Translations under genes and position numbers: made by a program
In this document: piece after piece, positions 1 to 6,968 of the stretch
Layout of the letters: the number at the start of each line of letters is the position of its first letter
Position numbering within the stretch: the stretch's first letter is position 1
The notes under the pieces: generated by a model
The model's input: only the letters and a program-made list of their open reading frames with translations
Told to the model about the DNA's origin: nothing
The model's database searches: none
From: Candidatus Cloacimonadota bacterium
GTDB taxonomy: Bacteria > Muiribacteriota > UBA6191
Direction of reading: 5' to 3'
Assembly: GCA_002402105.1 (NCBI GenBank)
Contig: NVVD01000003.1
Coordinates: 167,569-203,908, forward strand
DNA length: 36,340 nucleotides

Positions 1-927
1 GCCAATGCAGCTATTGAGGCATTCGCTGAAATGGGTTGTGACGGAATCATCCAAGTTTCAACTGGTGGTGGAGAGTTCGCCTCTGGACAAAAAGTTAAAA
101 ATGCTGCAATCGGTGCAATTAGTATTGCACAACACGTTCATTTAGTAGCAGATCAATACGATATTTTAATTGCTCTTCATACAGATCACTGTCAAGCATC
201 TAAAGTTGACTCTTTTTTGATTCCACTTATTGAAGAAACCGAAAAAAGAAGAGCACAAGGGCTACCTAATCTTTTTAATAGTCATATGTTTGATGGCTCT
301 GAACTATCCTTAAAAGATAATATCAAAACAAGTGTCGAGCTTTTAAAAAGATGTGCTAAAAATGAAATTATCTTAGAGGTTGAAACTGGAGTTGTAGGTG
401 GAGAAGAAGATGGCATAAACAACGAAGATCTTCCTGCTGAAAAACTATATACATCTCCAGAAGACATGGTACAAGTTGCTAAAACCCTACAACCTTTAGG
501 TAGGTACCTTTTAGCTGCAACTTTCGGAAACGTCCACGGAGTTTATAAACCAGGTAATGTAAAACTTACTCCTAAAATCTTAAGAGATGGACAAGAAGCT
601 GTTTTAAATCAACTTGGTGCTGACTATAAAATCCCTTTAGTATTTCATGGTGGGTCTGGCTCTGAGTTATCTGATATCCATGAAACTCTAAACTATGGAG
701 TTATTAAAATGAATGTAGATACAGATACACAATATGCTTATTGTCGTCCTGTAGTTGCTCATTGCTTTGAAAACTATGATCAAGTTTTAAAGGTTGAAGG
801 CGAAGTCGGAAACAAAAAGTTTTATGACCCAAGAGTTTGGTGTAAAAAAGCTGAAAATGGAATGAAAGAACGAATCAAGCAATCTGTATCTGATTTAAAA
901 GCAGAAGGTACAAGTTTACTTAAATAG
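1..927 (+). CDS. fbaA: Class II fructose-1,6-bisphosphate aldolase, 5'-truncated by window edge
   Basis: Cleaves fructose-1,6-bisphosphate to glyceraldehyde-3-phosphate and dihydroxyacetone phosphate in cytosolic glycolysis and gluconeogenesis, using a divalent metal. The frame is open from base 1, and codons before the first ATG (base 31) already match the family, so the true start lies upstream. About 308 residues are visible against about 359 in the E. coli enzyme, so roughly 50 N-terminal residues are missing. Visible motifs are HTDHC (metal ligand and catalytic Asp, from base 178), GGEEDG, NVHGVYKPGN with a metal His, HGGSGS, and NVDTDTQ, which binds the phosphate. These, together with the C-terminal YDPRVW, point to class IIA (FbaA type) rather than the tagatose or GatY branch. 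It is followed by a hairpin shared with the converging gene. Identification is secure. Confidence 0.96.
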   Translation, partial: ANAAIEAFAEMGCDGIIQVSTGGGEFASGQKVKNAAIGAISIAQHVHLVADQYDILIALHTDHCQASKVDSFLIPLIEETEKRRAQGLPNLFNSHMFDGSELSLKDNIKTSVELLKRCAKNEIILEVETGVVGGEEDGINNEDLPAEKLYTSPEDMVQVAKTLQPLGRYLLAATFGNVHGVYKPGNVKLTPKILRDGQEAVLNQLGADYKIPLVFHGGSGSELSDIHETLNYGVIKMNVDTDTQYAYCRPVVAHCFENYDQVLKVEGEVGNKKFYDPRVWCKKAENGMKERIKQSVSDLKAEGTSLLK

Positions 928-936
928 TTTTACAAA

Positions 937-980
937 AGATGTAAGTTTTAAAAACTTTTAGAGTACTTAAACTTACATCT
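937..980. terminator. Hairpin terminator between converging fbaA and mdaB-like genes
   Basis: A perfect 12-bp inverted repeat (AGATGTAAGTTT at 937-948, AAACTTACATCT at 969-980) encloses a 20-nt loop. It lies 9 nt after the fbaA stop and 19 nt after the end of the minus-strand gene. Read on the minus strand the stem is followed by TTTT. On the plus strand it is followed only by A-rich sequence, so it suits the minus-strand gene best. Confidence 0.55.
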
Positions 981-999
981 AAAATAAAAATATTCTAAC

Positions 1000-1557
1000 T
1001 TAAAGTTTACTAAAATGAGTTTTAATATGCTTTTCAAATGCTTTCTCAATCCAGCTAGTATCACCTGAAATTACATTATCAGCATGAAATGTAGGTAATT
1101 GATTACGAATACTTAAATAATTATTTGTCATTATTAATGGTTGTAAAATATCATCAATATGTGTTGCATTTTTTAAAACAGTATTTTTACCTAAGTCACT
1201 ACTTTTTAGATTTGATGTAGTCACTACCATAAAATGATCTGCTGGTACCTGTCCCCCCTCACCATATGTATCTGTGATTACAAAAGTCTTTTTATATTGA
1301 AGAACTAAATCAAACCATTTAACCATCGGTGCTGGCATATTAAACCACATGATTGGTGTAATATAAATTATACATTCTGCCCATAATAACTTTTCTAGTT
1401 CTCTATCAATGTCCATTGTATCTTTTGTTACATCTGATACTTTAATAATATGACCCAAGTCCATAAGAGTTTTCTCGCTTATATAAGCAAGAAAACTATT
1501 TAATTGTCCTTTTGCATCAAAAATTTTATATCCAGAGGTTACCAGTAGTATATTCAT
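1000..1557 (-). CDS. mdaB: MdaB-like NAD(P)H quinone reductase (flavodoxin-like fold)
   Basis: Probable FMN/FAD-dependent reductase that reduces quinones by two electrons and limits redox cycling. The 185-residue protein matches the E. coli MdaB family (193 aa) in overall shape. The N-terminal MNILLVTSG strand starts a flavodoxin fold. GQLNSFLAYI, the LWAECIIYITPIMWFNMPA segment and the C-terminal LPTFHADNVI all resemble MdaB. There is no signal peptide, so it is cytosolic. A strong ribosome site (TAAAGGAGAC) precedes the ATG by about 5 nt. It diverges from an HxlR-type regulator across a 116-bp gap that holds a near-consensus promoter with a palindrome in its spacer. This is the usual layout for a redox-sensing regulator and its oxidoreductase target. 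The substrate is inferred; related families include KefF and other NAD(P)H dehydrogenases. Confidence 0.82.
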   Translation of the reverse strand: MNILLVTSGYKIFDAKGQLNSFLAYISEKTLMDLGHIIKVSDVTKDTMDIDRELEKLLWAECIIYITPIMWFNMPAPMVKWFDLVLQYKKTFVITDTYGEGGQVPADHFMVVTTSNLKSSDLGKNTVLKNATHIDDILQPLIMTNNYLSIRNQLPTFHADNVISGDTSWIEKAFEKHIKTHFSKL

Positions 1558-1594
1558 ATTGTCTCCTTTATTGATTAATAATTACTTGATTCTA

Positions 1595-1623
1595 AATATA
1601 AATTCATAGTATACTTTTGTCAA
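1595..1623 (-). promoter_or_regulatory. Sigma-70-type promoter of the mdaB-like gene
   Basis: On the minus strand there is a perfect -35 TTGACA (1618-1623), a 17-nt spacer (1601-1617) and a -10 TATATT (1595-1600, 5 of 6 consensus). This is about 40 nt upstream of the start codon. The palindrome AGTATACT falls inside the spacer. Confidence 0.7.
1606..1615. promoter_or_regulatory. Candidate HxlR operator, site 1 (within mdaB promoter spacer)
   Basis: ATAGTATACT contains the 8-bp palindrome AGTATACT at 1608-1615, between the -35 and -10 of the mdaB-like promoter. A bound dimer would block polymerase. The same core occurs again at 1655-1662. Confidence 0.5.
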
Positions 1624-1645
1624 GTAGACACATTTAAGGTATGTA
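1617..1645 (+). promoter_or_regulatory. Possible promoter of the HxlR regulator gene
   Basis: TTGTCA (1617-1622), a 17-nt spacer and TATGTA (1640-1645) give a moderate sigma-70 match. It overlaps the -35 of the divergent promoter. The predicted transcript start is near 1652, next to the second palindrome. Confidence 0.4.
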
Positions 1646-1653
1646 GTATCAAT

Positions 1654-1663
1654 TAGTATACTA
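1654..1663. promoter_or_regulatory. Candidate HxlR operator, site 2 (near hxlR transcript start)
   Basis: TAGTATACTA is a perfect 10-bp palindrome sharing the AGTATACT core with site 1, with 47 nt between starts. It lies just before the GGAGA ribosome site of the regulator, which suggests autoregulation. Confidence 0.5.
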
Positions 1664-1673
1664 TTGGAGAAAA

Positions 1674-1991
1674 ATGAAAACTCAAAGACACAGAATTCAA
1701 AGCTGTCCTGTTGAAATTGCACTCGGTTTAATTGGAGGTAAATGGAAAGGGGTCATTTTATACCATCTAATAGACGGTAAAAAGCGATTTAATGAATTAC
1801 ATAAATTTATGCCCATTGTTACTCAAAGAATGTTAACTAAACAATTAAGAGAACTAGAAGCAGATGGACTAATACATCGTGAAGTATATAAAGTTGTTCC
1901 ACCAAAAGTAGAATATAGTTTAACAGAAAAGGGAAAGCCACTAGAAGCAATTATTCTGGCACTAGAACAATGGGGGAAAACCCTACAATAA
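1674..1991 (+). CDS. HxlR-family winged-helix regulator, probable redox sensor
   Basis: A 105-residue DNA-binding protein of the HxlR/YodB/HypR family, which binds as a dimer. The family signature is clear: SCPVEIALGLIGGKWK at residues 10-25, a recognition region near FNELHKFMPIVTQRMLTKQLRELE, and the wing with VEYSLTEKG near residues 84-92. Cys11 is at the conserved N-terminal cysteine position that senses quinones, diamide or aldehydes in studied members. A GGAGA ribosome site lies about 5 nt before the ATG. It diverges from the MdaB-like reductase gene and two copies of a palindrome sit in the shared region, so it probably represses that gene and itself until its cysteine is modified. The family call is secure; the ligand and target are inferred. 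Confidence 0.9.
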   Translation: MKTQRHRIQSCPVEIALGLIGGKWKGVILYHLIDGKKRFNELHKFMPIVTQRMLTKQLRELEADGLIHREVYKVVPPKVEYSLTEKGKPLEAIILALEQWGKTLQ

Positions 1992-1995
1992 AAAA

Positions 1996-2499
1996 TTAAT
2001 AATCATTAGTGATAACCTTAGTCGGCCTTTGCTTTTTTCTCCAGTAAAACTTTTGCCCATCAGCAAAACCAACCTGTTTTATATCTAAAAAAACAATTGC
2101 TGATACTAGCTCTTTAATACCTAAAAAGGCTTCATCAGGTACTTTTTTTGGAAACATTCTCCATAAGCCTTGTATCATTTCATCAGCTTCTGTTTTGACT
2201 TTTAATGAAATATCTTCAATCAAAGATTCTGCTTCTCGTTTTGTTACTGGTAATCTACTTCTTTTAAACTTTATATGAAGCTGAATCACCCCACTCTTAC
2301 CTATATACATTTCTGTTGTATATAATACTTTAGTATGTTTATTTGAAAAAATTTTACAATTCATGTCAATTAAAATACCAAAACTAAATGTTACTGGAGT
2401 TTGATACAATTTTACTAACTCGTTTTCGGTAAAAAAACTAGTTTGAGATAAAATTATAAGCACAAGGTATAAAATAATATTTTTTTTTATAAATAACAT
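1996..2499 (-). CDS. Exported protein of unknown function
   Basis: A 167-residue protein that I do not recognise. Residues 1-23 look like a Sec signal peptide or N-terminal anchor: lysines at 5-6, a hydrophobic run, then a polar region, but no clear cleavage motif and no lipobox Cys. The rest is mixed alpha/beta with a basic C-terminus (KFYWRKKQRPTK). One Cys follows the leader region. It converges on the HxlR gene with only 4 nt between the two ends. No ribosome site is visible before the ATG, so the start is less certain. It faces away from lipA across a 163-bp gap. Confidence 0.6.
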   Translation of the reverse strand: MLFIKKNIILYLVLIILSQTSFFTENELVKLYQTPVTFSFGILIDMNCKIFSNKHTKVLYTTEMYIGKSGVIQLHIKFKRSRLPVTKREAESLIEDISLKVKTEADEMIQGLWRMFPKKVPDEAFLGIKELVSAIVFLDIKQVGFADGQKFYWRKKQRPTKVITNDY

Positions 2500-2662
2500 A
2501 AGTTATTTTTCGACGAATCATTCATTTTTATTAATAATACTAGTTTTTTTATCTATCTTTAAAAACTACATTGTCAAACGCTACGAATTTATGTTAGGGC
2601 TAATTTTTCAACATGGAATCACTCTTTAATTCATGAGAGAAAAGCGTTAAACTCCAAGACCT

Positions 2663-3559
2663 ATGGAACAAAGAAAATATACAAAAAAACCCGAATGGAT
2701 AAAAGTTAGACCTCCGGCCTCAGAGGGATATTTTTATCTAAAAGAAAAAACAGCAAAACTCAAGCTATCAACAGTTTGCCAAGAGGCACGCTGTCCAAAT
2801 ATTGGTGAATGTTGGGAACAAAAAACTCTAACAATTATGATTATGGGTGATACTTGTACAAGATTTTGTAAATTTTGTAAGGTTAAAACAGGTAAAGGCT
2901 CTGGTTTTTTAGATGAAGAAGAGCCTTTAAATACTGCCCTCTTACTAAAACCACTTGATTTGAACTATGTAGTTGTCACTAGTGTTGATCGTGATGATAT
3001 TAATGATGGTGGAGCAGAGCATTTTGCAAAAACTATTATTAAAATTAAACAACACAATCCAAATACTACTCTTGAGGTTTTAACTGGAGACTTTTCGGGT
3101 AGTTTAGAATCTATTCAAAAAGTGATTGATGCTAAACCACACGTATTTTCACATAACTTAGAAACTGTTAAACGCTTAAGTCCGAATATTAGAGACCCAA
3201 GAGCTACTTATCAGCAATCTCTTTTACAACTTAAAAGAGTAAAACAAGCTAATCCTGATATTTTTACAAAATCATCATTAATGCTTGGACTTGGTGAAAC
3301 CGATGAAGAAATCATCGAAGCCATGAAAGATATGCGTGAAGTTAATATAGATTTTTTAACTCTTGGACAGTATTTACAACCATCAAAAGATCATGCTCCA
3401 GTAAAACGCTATGTACCACCAAAACAATTTGAAACTTTCAAAGAAATTGCATACAATCTCGGCTTTAAGATGGTTGCATCTGGCCCATTGGTTAGATCAA
3501 GTTACAAAGCTGGTGAATTTTTCATCAATGAATATATTAATAAACAAAAAAAAGCATAA
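2663..3559 (+). CDS. lipA: Lipoyl synthase (radical SAM)
   Basis: Inserts two sulfurs into protein-bound octanoyl groups to make the lipoyl cofactor. The 298-residue protein has both iron-sulfur sites. The auxiliary cluster motif is Cys39, Cys44, Cys50 (CQEARCPNIGEC), and the radical SAM motif is Cys65-x3-Cys69-x2-Cys72 (CTRFCKFC). The C-terminal RSSY motif (residues 278-281) supplies the serine ligand of the auxiliary cluster. Length is typical of the family. No strong ribosome site precedes the ATG; a GAGAGAAA stretch lies about 20 nt upstream. It sits 70 nt before the four genes of a lipoate-dependent 2-oxoacid dehydrogenase complex on the same strand, so its product likely serves that E2 subunit. 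No lipB octanoyltransferase gene is in the window. Confidence 0.97.
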   Translation: MEQRKYTKKPEWIKVRPPASEGYFYLKEKTAKLKLSTVCQEARCPNIGECWEQKTLTIMIMGDTCTRFCKFCKVKTGKGSGFLDEEEPLNTALLLKPLDLNYVVVTSVDRDDINDGGAEHFAKTIIKIKQHNPNTTLEVLTGDFSGSLESIQKVIDAKPHVFSHNLETVKRLSPNIRDPRATYQQSLLQLKRVKQANPDIFTKSSLMLGLGETDEEIIEAMKDMREVNIDFLTLGQYLQPSKDHAPVKRYVPPKQFETFKEIAYNLGFKMVASGPLVRSSYKAGEFFINEYINKQKKA

Positions 3560-3596
3560 CTGTAAAACAGTATATGTTATATAAAACTCACACAAT

Positions 3597-3612
3597 AGCA
3601 AGTTTACTTGCT
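3597..3612. promoter_or_regulatory. Perfect inverted repeat before the bkd operon, candidate operator
   Basis: AGCAAGTTTACTTGCT consists of two 7-nt arms around TT. It lies 18 nt upstream of the E1 alpha start codon and just before the ribosome site AAAGGG. The 2-nt loop is too tight for a good RNA hairpin and no T-run follows, so a protein-binding site is more likely than a terminator. A second small palindrome, CTGTAAAACAG, lies at 3560-3570. Confidence 0.4.
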
Positions 3613-3629
3613 GAAACTAAAGGGTGAAT

Positions 3630-4721
3630 ATGGAATTTAAAATCGAAACTATTTCTTATCTCAATGAAAATGGAGAAGTAAATAAAGGTTATAAAAAAAC
3701 AATCTCAGATGAGCTATTATTAAAAGCTTACAAAATTATGCAACAAACAAAAAGAATAGATGAAAGAATGGTAACTCTACAAAGACAAAGTGTAGTCAAT
3801 TTTGCTATGCCATCTCGTGGAGAAGAAGCTTCAACTGTTGTTTCTGCTGCTGCTTTAAAACCTCAAGATTGGCATTTTTATCAATACAGAGAACAGGGCG
3901 CAATTTTCATGAAAGGCTTTACTATTCAAGAGTTTTGTGACCATATGTTATTAAACATAAATGATACGAGTAAAGGTCGCCAAATGAGCAATCATTTTGG
4001 GAAAAAAGAGCTTAACGCTGTAACAGTATCATCAACTCTTGGAACTCAAATTCCCCAAGCTGCTGGTTGTGCATATGCTCAAAAACTTCGTAATGAAGAT
4101 GCAATAACTATGTGTTATTTTGCAGAAGGTGCTGCCTCTGAGGGTGATTTTCATGCCGGTTTAAATATGGCTGCTGTAACAAAATCCCCTGTTATATTTT
4201 ATTGTCGAAATAATCACTATCAAATTTCTACATCTAATAAAAATCAGTTTGCTGGAGATGGTATCGCACCTCGTGGTATTGGCTATGGTATAAAAACCTA
4301 CCGTATTGATGCAATGGATGCTTTTGCTATTTATGATACAGTCCAAGAAGCTAGAGAATATTGTAGAGCAGGCAACGGCCCCGTTTTAATTGAAGCAATG
4401 GCTTACCGAATGGGCCCTCATTCAACTGCTGATGATCCGAGTGCTTACCGTACCGATGAAGAAGTCGCTAAATGGGCTAAAAAATGCCCTATTGAACGAG
4501 TTAAAAAGTATTTAATTAAAAATAAACTCTGGTCAGAAAAACAAGATAGTGAGCTTTTAGAAGCTCTAGCTATTGAGATTGAAAAATGCATCGACATTGC
4601 TAAAAAAACTCCAAAACCTGGTATTGATAGCATGTTCAACGAAGTATATAGCGATATACCCTGGAACCTACAAGAACAATACGAATTTCTACAAGAATTC
4701 AAAAAAGAGGAGTCTAACTAA
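3630..4721 (+). CDS. bkdA: Branched-chain 2-oxoacid dehydrogenase E1, alpha subunit
   Basis: Thiamine-diphosphate subunit of the E1 decarboxylase that starts oxidation of branched-chain 2-oxoacids to acyl-CoA. The ThDP site runs from EGAASEGD (residues 166-173) to NN (194-195). The order of motifs FYQYREQG, KGRQMSNHFG, FYCRNN, GDGIAPRG and GPHSTADDPSAYR (262-274, with the active-site His264) follows animal and bacterial BCKDH E1 alpha more closely than pyruvate dehydrogenase. A GTG at 3624 is in frame, but it lies inside the ribosome site AAAGGG, so the ATG at 3630 (363 aa, 5-nt spacing) is preferred. Its stop overlaps the E1 beta start by one base (TAATG), which indicates translational coupling. 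Activity on pyruvate cannot be excluded from sequence. Confidence 0.92.
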   Translation: MEFKIETISYLNENGEVNKGYKKTISDELLLKAYKIMQQTKRIDERMVTLQRQSVVNFAMPSRGEEASTVVSAAALKPQDWHFYQYREQGAIFMKGFTIQEFCDHMLLNINDTSKGRQMSNHFGKKELNAVTVSSTLGTQIPQAAGCAYAQKLRNEDAITMCYFAEGAASEGDFHAGLNMAAVTKSPVIFYCRNNHYQISTSNKNQFAGDGIAPRGIGYGIKTYRIDAMDAFAIYDTVQEAREYCRAGNGPVLIEAMAYRMGPHSTADDPSAYRTDEEVAKWAKKCPIERVKKYLIKNKLWSEKQDSELLEALAIEIEKCIDIAKKTPKPGIDSMFNEVYSDIPWNLQEQYEFLQEFKKEESN

Positions 4722-5695
4722 TGAAAGTAATGAACATTATTGAAGCAGTAAACAATGCTCTTCACCTTGAAATGAAAAGAAATGATAAGGTCATAGTTTT
4801 TGGAGAAGACGTTGGTGGATTTGGAGGCGTATTTAGGGCTACTAAGGACATACAAAATACATTTGGTGAAGCTAGATGCTTTGATACTCCAATTGTCGAA
4901 CAAGGAATCATCGGTTTTGCAATGGGCCTTGCCATGAATGGCTTTAAGCCTTGTCCTGAAATTCAATTTGCTGATTATATCTTTCCTGCTTATGACCAAA
5001 TTGTTAATGAGGTAGCAAAGTCAAGATTTAGATCAGGTAATGCTTTTACTTGTGGAATGGTTATAAGAACTCCTTACGGTGGTGGAATCCACGGTGGTTG
5101 TTACCATTCTCAATCACCAGAAGCACAGTTTTTACATACTCCTGGTATCAAAGTTGTTATTCCATCAGATCCATACGAAGCAAAAGGTTTATTACTAGCC
5201 TCTTTAAGGACAGATGATCCTATCATATTTTTTGAACCAAAAAGAATCTACCGAGCATCAAAGTGTGAAGTACCCCTAGGTGACTATGAAATCCCACTAG
5301 GACAAGCTCATATTGCTCAAACTGGTAAAGACTTAACATTAATTGGTTGGGGTGCTCAACATCATCAAAATTTAGAGGCAGCAAAACAAGCAAAGTCTCT
5401 TGGCATTGACGTAGAAGTTATTAACCTAAGAACCTTAAACCCTCTTGATATTGACACTATTATTACATCTCTTAAAAAGACTGGTAAATGTGTTGTTGCC
5501 CAAGAAGCCCCAAAAACAATGGGCTTTGCAGCTGAAATATCTGCATTAATCATGGAAAAAGCTTTTTTATACTTAGAAGCTCCTGTAAACAGATGTGCTG
5601 GTTTTGATACTCCTTTTGCAAATGCCCATGAAGCTGACTACATGACAGATGCACCAAGAGTAATAAAAGCAATCAAAGATACTTACGATTATTAA
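4721..5695 (+). CDS. bkdB: Branched-chain 2-oxoacid dehydrogenase E1, beta subunit
   Basis: A 324-residue partner of E1 alpha, forming the alpha2-beta2 E1 heterotetramer. It contains FGEDVGGFGGVF (28-38 region), the ThDP-activating glutamate in PIVEQG (Glu60), EIQFADYIFPAFD-like sequence, HSQSPEA, and GIKVVIPSDPYEAKGLL. All match the transketolase-like pyrimidine-binding and C-terminal domains of BCKDHB. GGVFR together with FFEPKRIYR is typical of the branched-chain type. The ATG overlaps the E1 alpha stop, with GAGGAG about 9 nt upstream. It ends 18 nt before the E2 gene. Gene symbols for this operon differ between species (bkdA2, bfmBAB, pdhB); the assignment to a branched-chain substrate rests on family resemblance only. 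Confidence 0.92.
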   Translation: MKVMNIIEAVNNALHLEMKRNDKVIVFGEDVGGFGGVFRATKDIQNTFGEARCFDTPIVEQGIIGFAMGLAMNGFKPCPEIQFADYIFPAYDQIVNEVAKSRFRSGNAFTCGMVIRTPYGGGIHGGCYHSQSPEAQFLHTPGIKVVIPSDPYEAKGLLLASLRTDDPIIFFEPKRIYRASKCEVPLGDYEIPLGQAHIAQTGKDLTLIGWGAQHHQNLEAAKQAKSLGIDVEVINLRTLNPLDIDTIITSLKKTGKCVVAQEAPKTMGFAAEISALIMEKAFLYLEAPVNRCAGFDTPFANAHEADYMTDAPRVIKAIKDTYDY

Positions 5696-5713
5696 TTTTA
5701 AAGGAATATAAAT

Positions 5714-6967
5714 ATGTCTAAAACTGTAACTGTATGCCTTCCTGATATTGGTGAAGGTGTTGTTGAAGGTGAAGTTGTTGAGTGGTTAAAAAAAGTTGGA
5801 GATACAGTAGAGCAAGATGAGCCTGTTGTTTTAGTAATGACAGACAAAGCATCTGTTGAGCTTCCTGCTTTACATCCTGGTATTGTTAGTAAACATTATA
5901 TAGCTGAGGGTGATATAGCAAATAAAGATAAAGCTCTTTATGATTTAGAAATTTCTGATGATATTTCATCAACAGCAATTACTACTACCAAAAAAGAAGA
6001 CGTGGCTACGCCTATTTCTGAAAAAAAAGTTGATGAAACACCTAAACAATGTCCTTTAACTAAAACCAATAATGAAAAATCTTTAGCTACTCCAGCAACT
6101 CGTAAAGTTGCAAGAGATTTAGAGATTGATATTAATTTGGTTACTGGCTCAGGAAAAGGTGGGAGAGTAACTAAAGAAGATGTACAAAACTATCAAAGTG
6201 GTGGCGCTTCTTTAATTCCTATTTTTTCATCTCAAAGAGTATCTAGCACACCTGTTCATAATCTTGAAGGTGATGAACGAACTCCTTTAAAAGGCTTGCG
6301 TAAAATCATTGCAGACCGAATGGTTGAGTCTAAATCTATTGTTCCTCATTTTGCGTATTTTGATGAGGTTGACTTAACTAAACTTGTTAAATTAAGATCA
6401 GAGCTAAAAGAAGATGCAATGGCTATGGGCATTAAATTAACTTATATGCCATTTTTTATTAAAGCGATATCTTTAGCTATTGAAAAATTTGAAAATGTAA
6501 ATGCTTCTATTGATTTAAGCACTAACGAGTTAGTCTTACATAAAGTACATAATGTCGGAATGGCTGTTGCAACTGATAAAGGTTTAATTGTCCCTGTTAT
6601 TAAAGATGTAGCTAATAAATCTATCTTAGAAATTGCTCAAGAGGTTAGTAGTCTTGCTCAAAAAACTAGAGATGGCAAAATTACTACTAATGATTTAAAA
6701 GGTTCAACTATTACAGTATCAAATATTGGTTCTGTTGGTGGTTTGTTTGCAACTCCTATTATTAACTACCCAGAAGTAGCTATCTTAGGGATGACAAAAC
6801 TTCAAGAAAGAGCTGTTGTTAGAGATCATGAAATAGTCATCAGAAGCATGATGAATTTATCTTGGTGTTTTGATCATAGAGTAGTTGATGGTTCAGTTGC
6901 TGCTCATTTTTCAAATGAAGTCATCTCTCTACTTGAAAACCCTAATATGATTTTACTAAGGAGCTAA
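5714..6967 (+). CDS. bkdC: 2-oxoacid dehydrogenase E2, dihydrolipoyl acyltransferase
   Basis: Core acyltransferase that passes the acyl group from E1 to CoA through a swinging lipoyl arm. The 417 residues hold, in order, one lipoyl domain (about 1-78, lipoyl Lys45 in TDKASV), a Lys/Thr-rich linker, a peripheral-subunit-binding domain (about 125-160, with ATRKVARDL and GRVTKEDV), and a C-terminal catalytic domain (about 190-417) ending with DHRVVDG, where His388 and Asp392 fit the HxxxD active-site pattern. Opening with DIGEG is typical of branched-chain E2. The ribosome site AAAGGA lies about 9 nt upstream. It is followed after one base by lpd. It needs lipoylation, which the upstream lipA product would provide. 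Confidence 0.95.
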   Translation: MSKTVTVCLPDIGEGVVEGEVVEWLKKVGDTVEQDEPVVLVMTDKASVELPALHPGIVSKHYIAEGDIANKDKALYDLEISDDISSTAITTTKKEDVATPISEKKVDETPKQCPLTKTNNEKSLATPATRKVARDLEIDINLVTGSGKGGRVTKEDVQNYQSGGASLIPIFSSQRVSSTPVHNLEGDERTPLKGLRKIIADRMVESKSIVPHFAYFDEVDLTKLVKLRSELKEDAMAMGIKLTYMPFFIKAISLAIEKFENVNASIDLSTNELVLHKVHNVGMAVATDKGLIVPVIKDVANKSILEIAQEVSSLAQKTRDGKITTNDLKGSTITVSNIGSVGGLFATPIINYPEVAILGMTKLQERAVVRDHEIVIRSMMNLSWCFDHRVVDGSVAAHFSNEVISLLENPNMILLRS

Positions 6968-6968
6968 A

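Noticed and set aside
3624-5695. Pyruvate dehydrogenase E1 (pdhAB) as the name of these genes
   Set aside because: GDGIAPRG, GPHSTADDPSAYR and FYCRNN in alpha, and GGVFR with FFEPKRIYR in beta, follow the branched-chain type more closely. Pyruvate use is not excluded.
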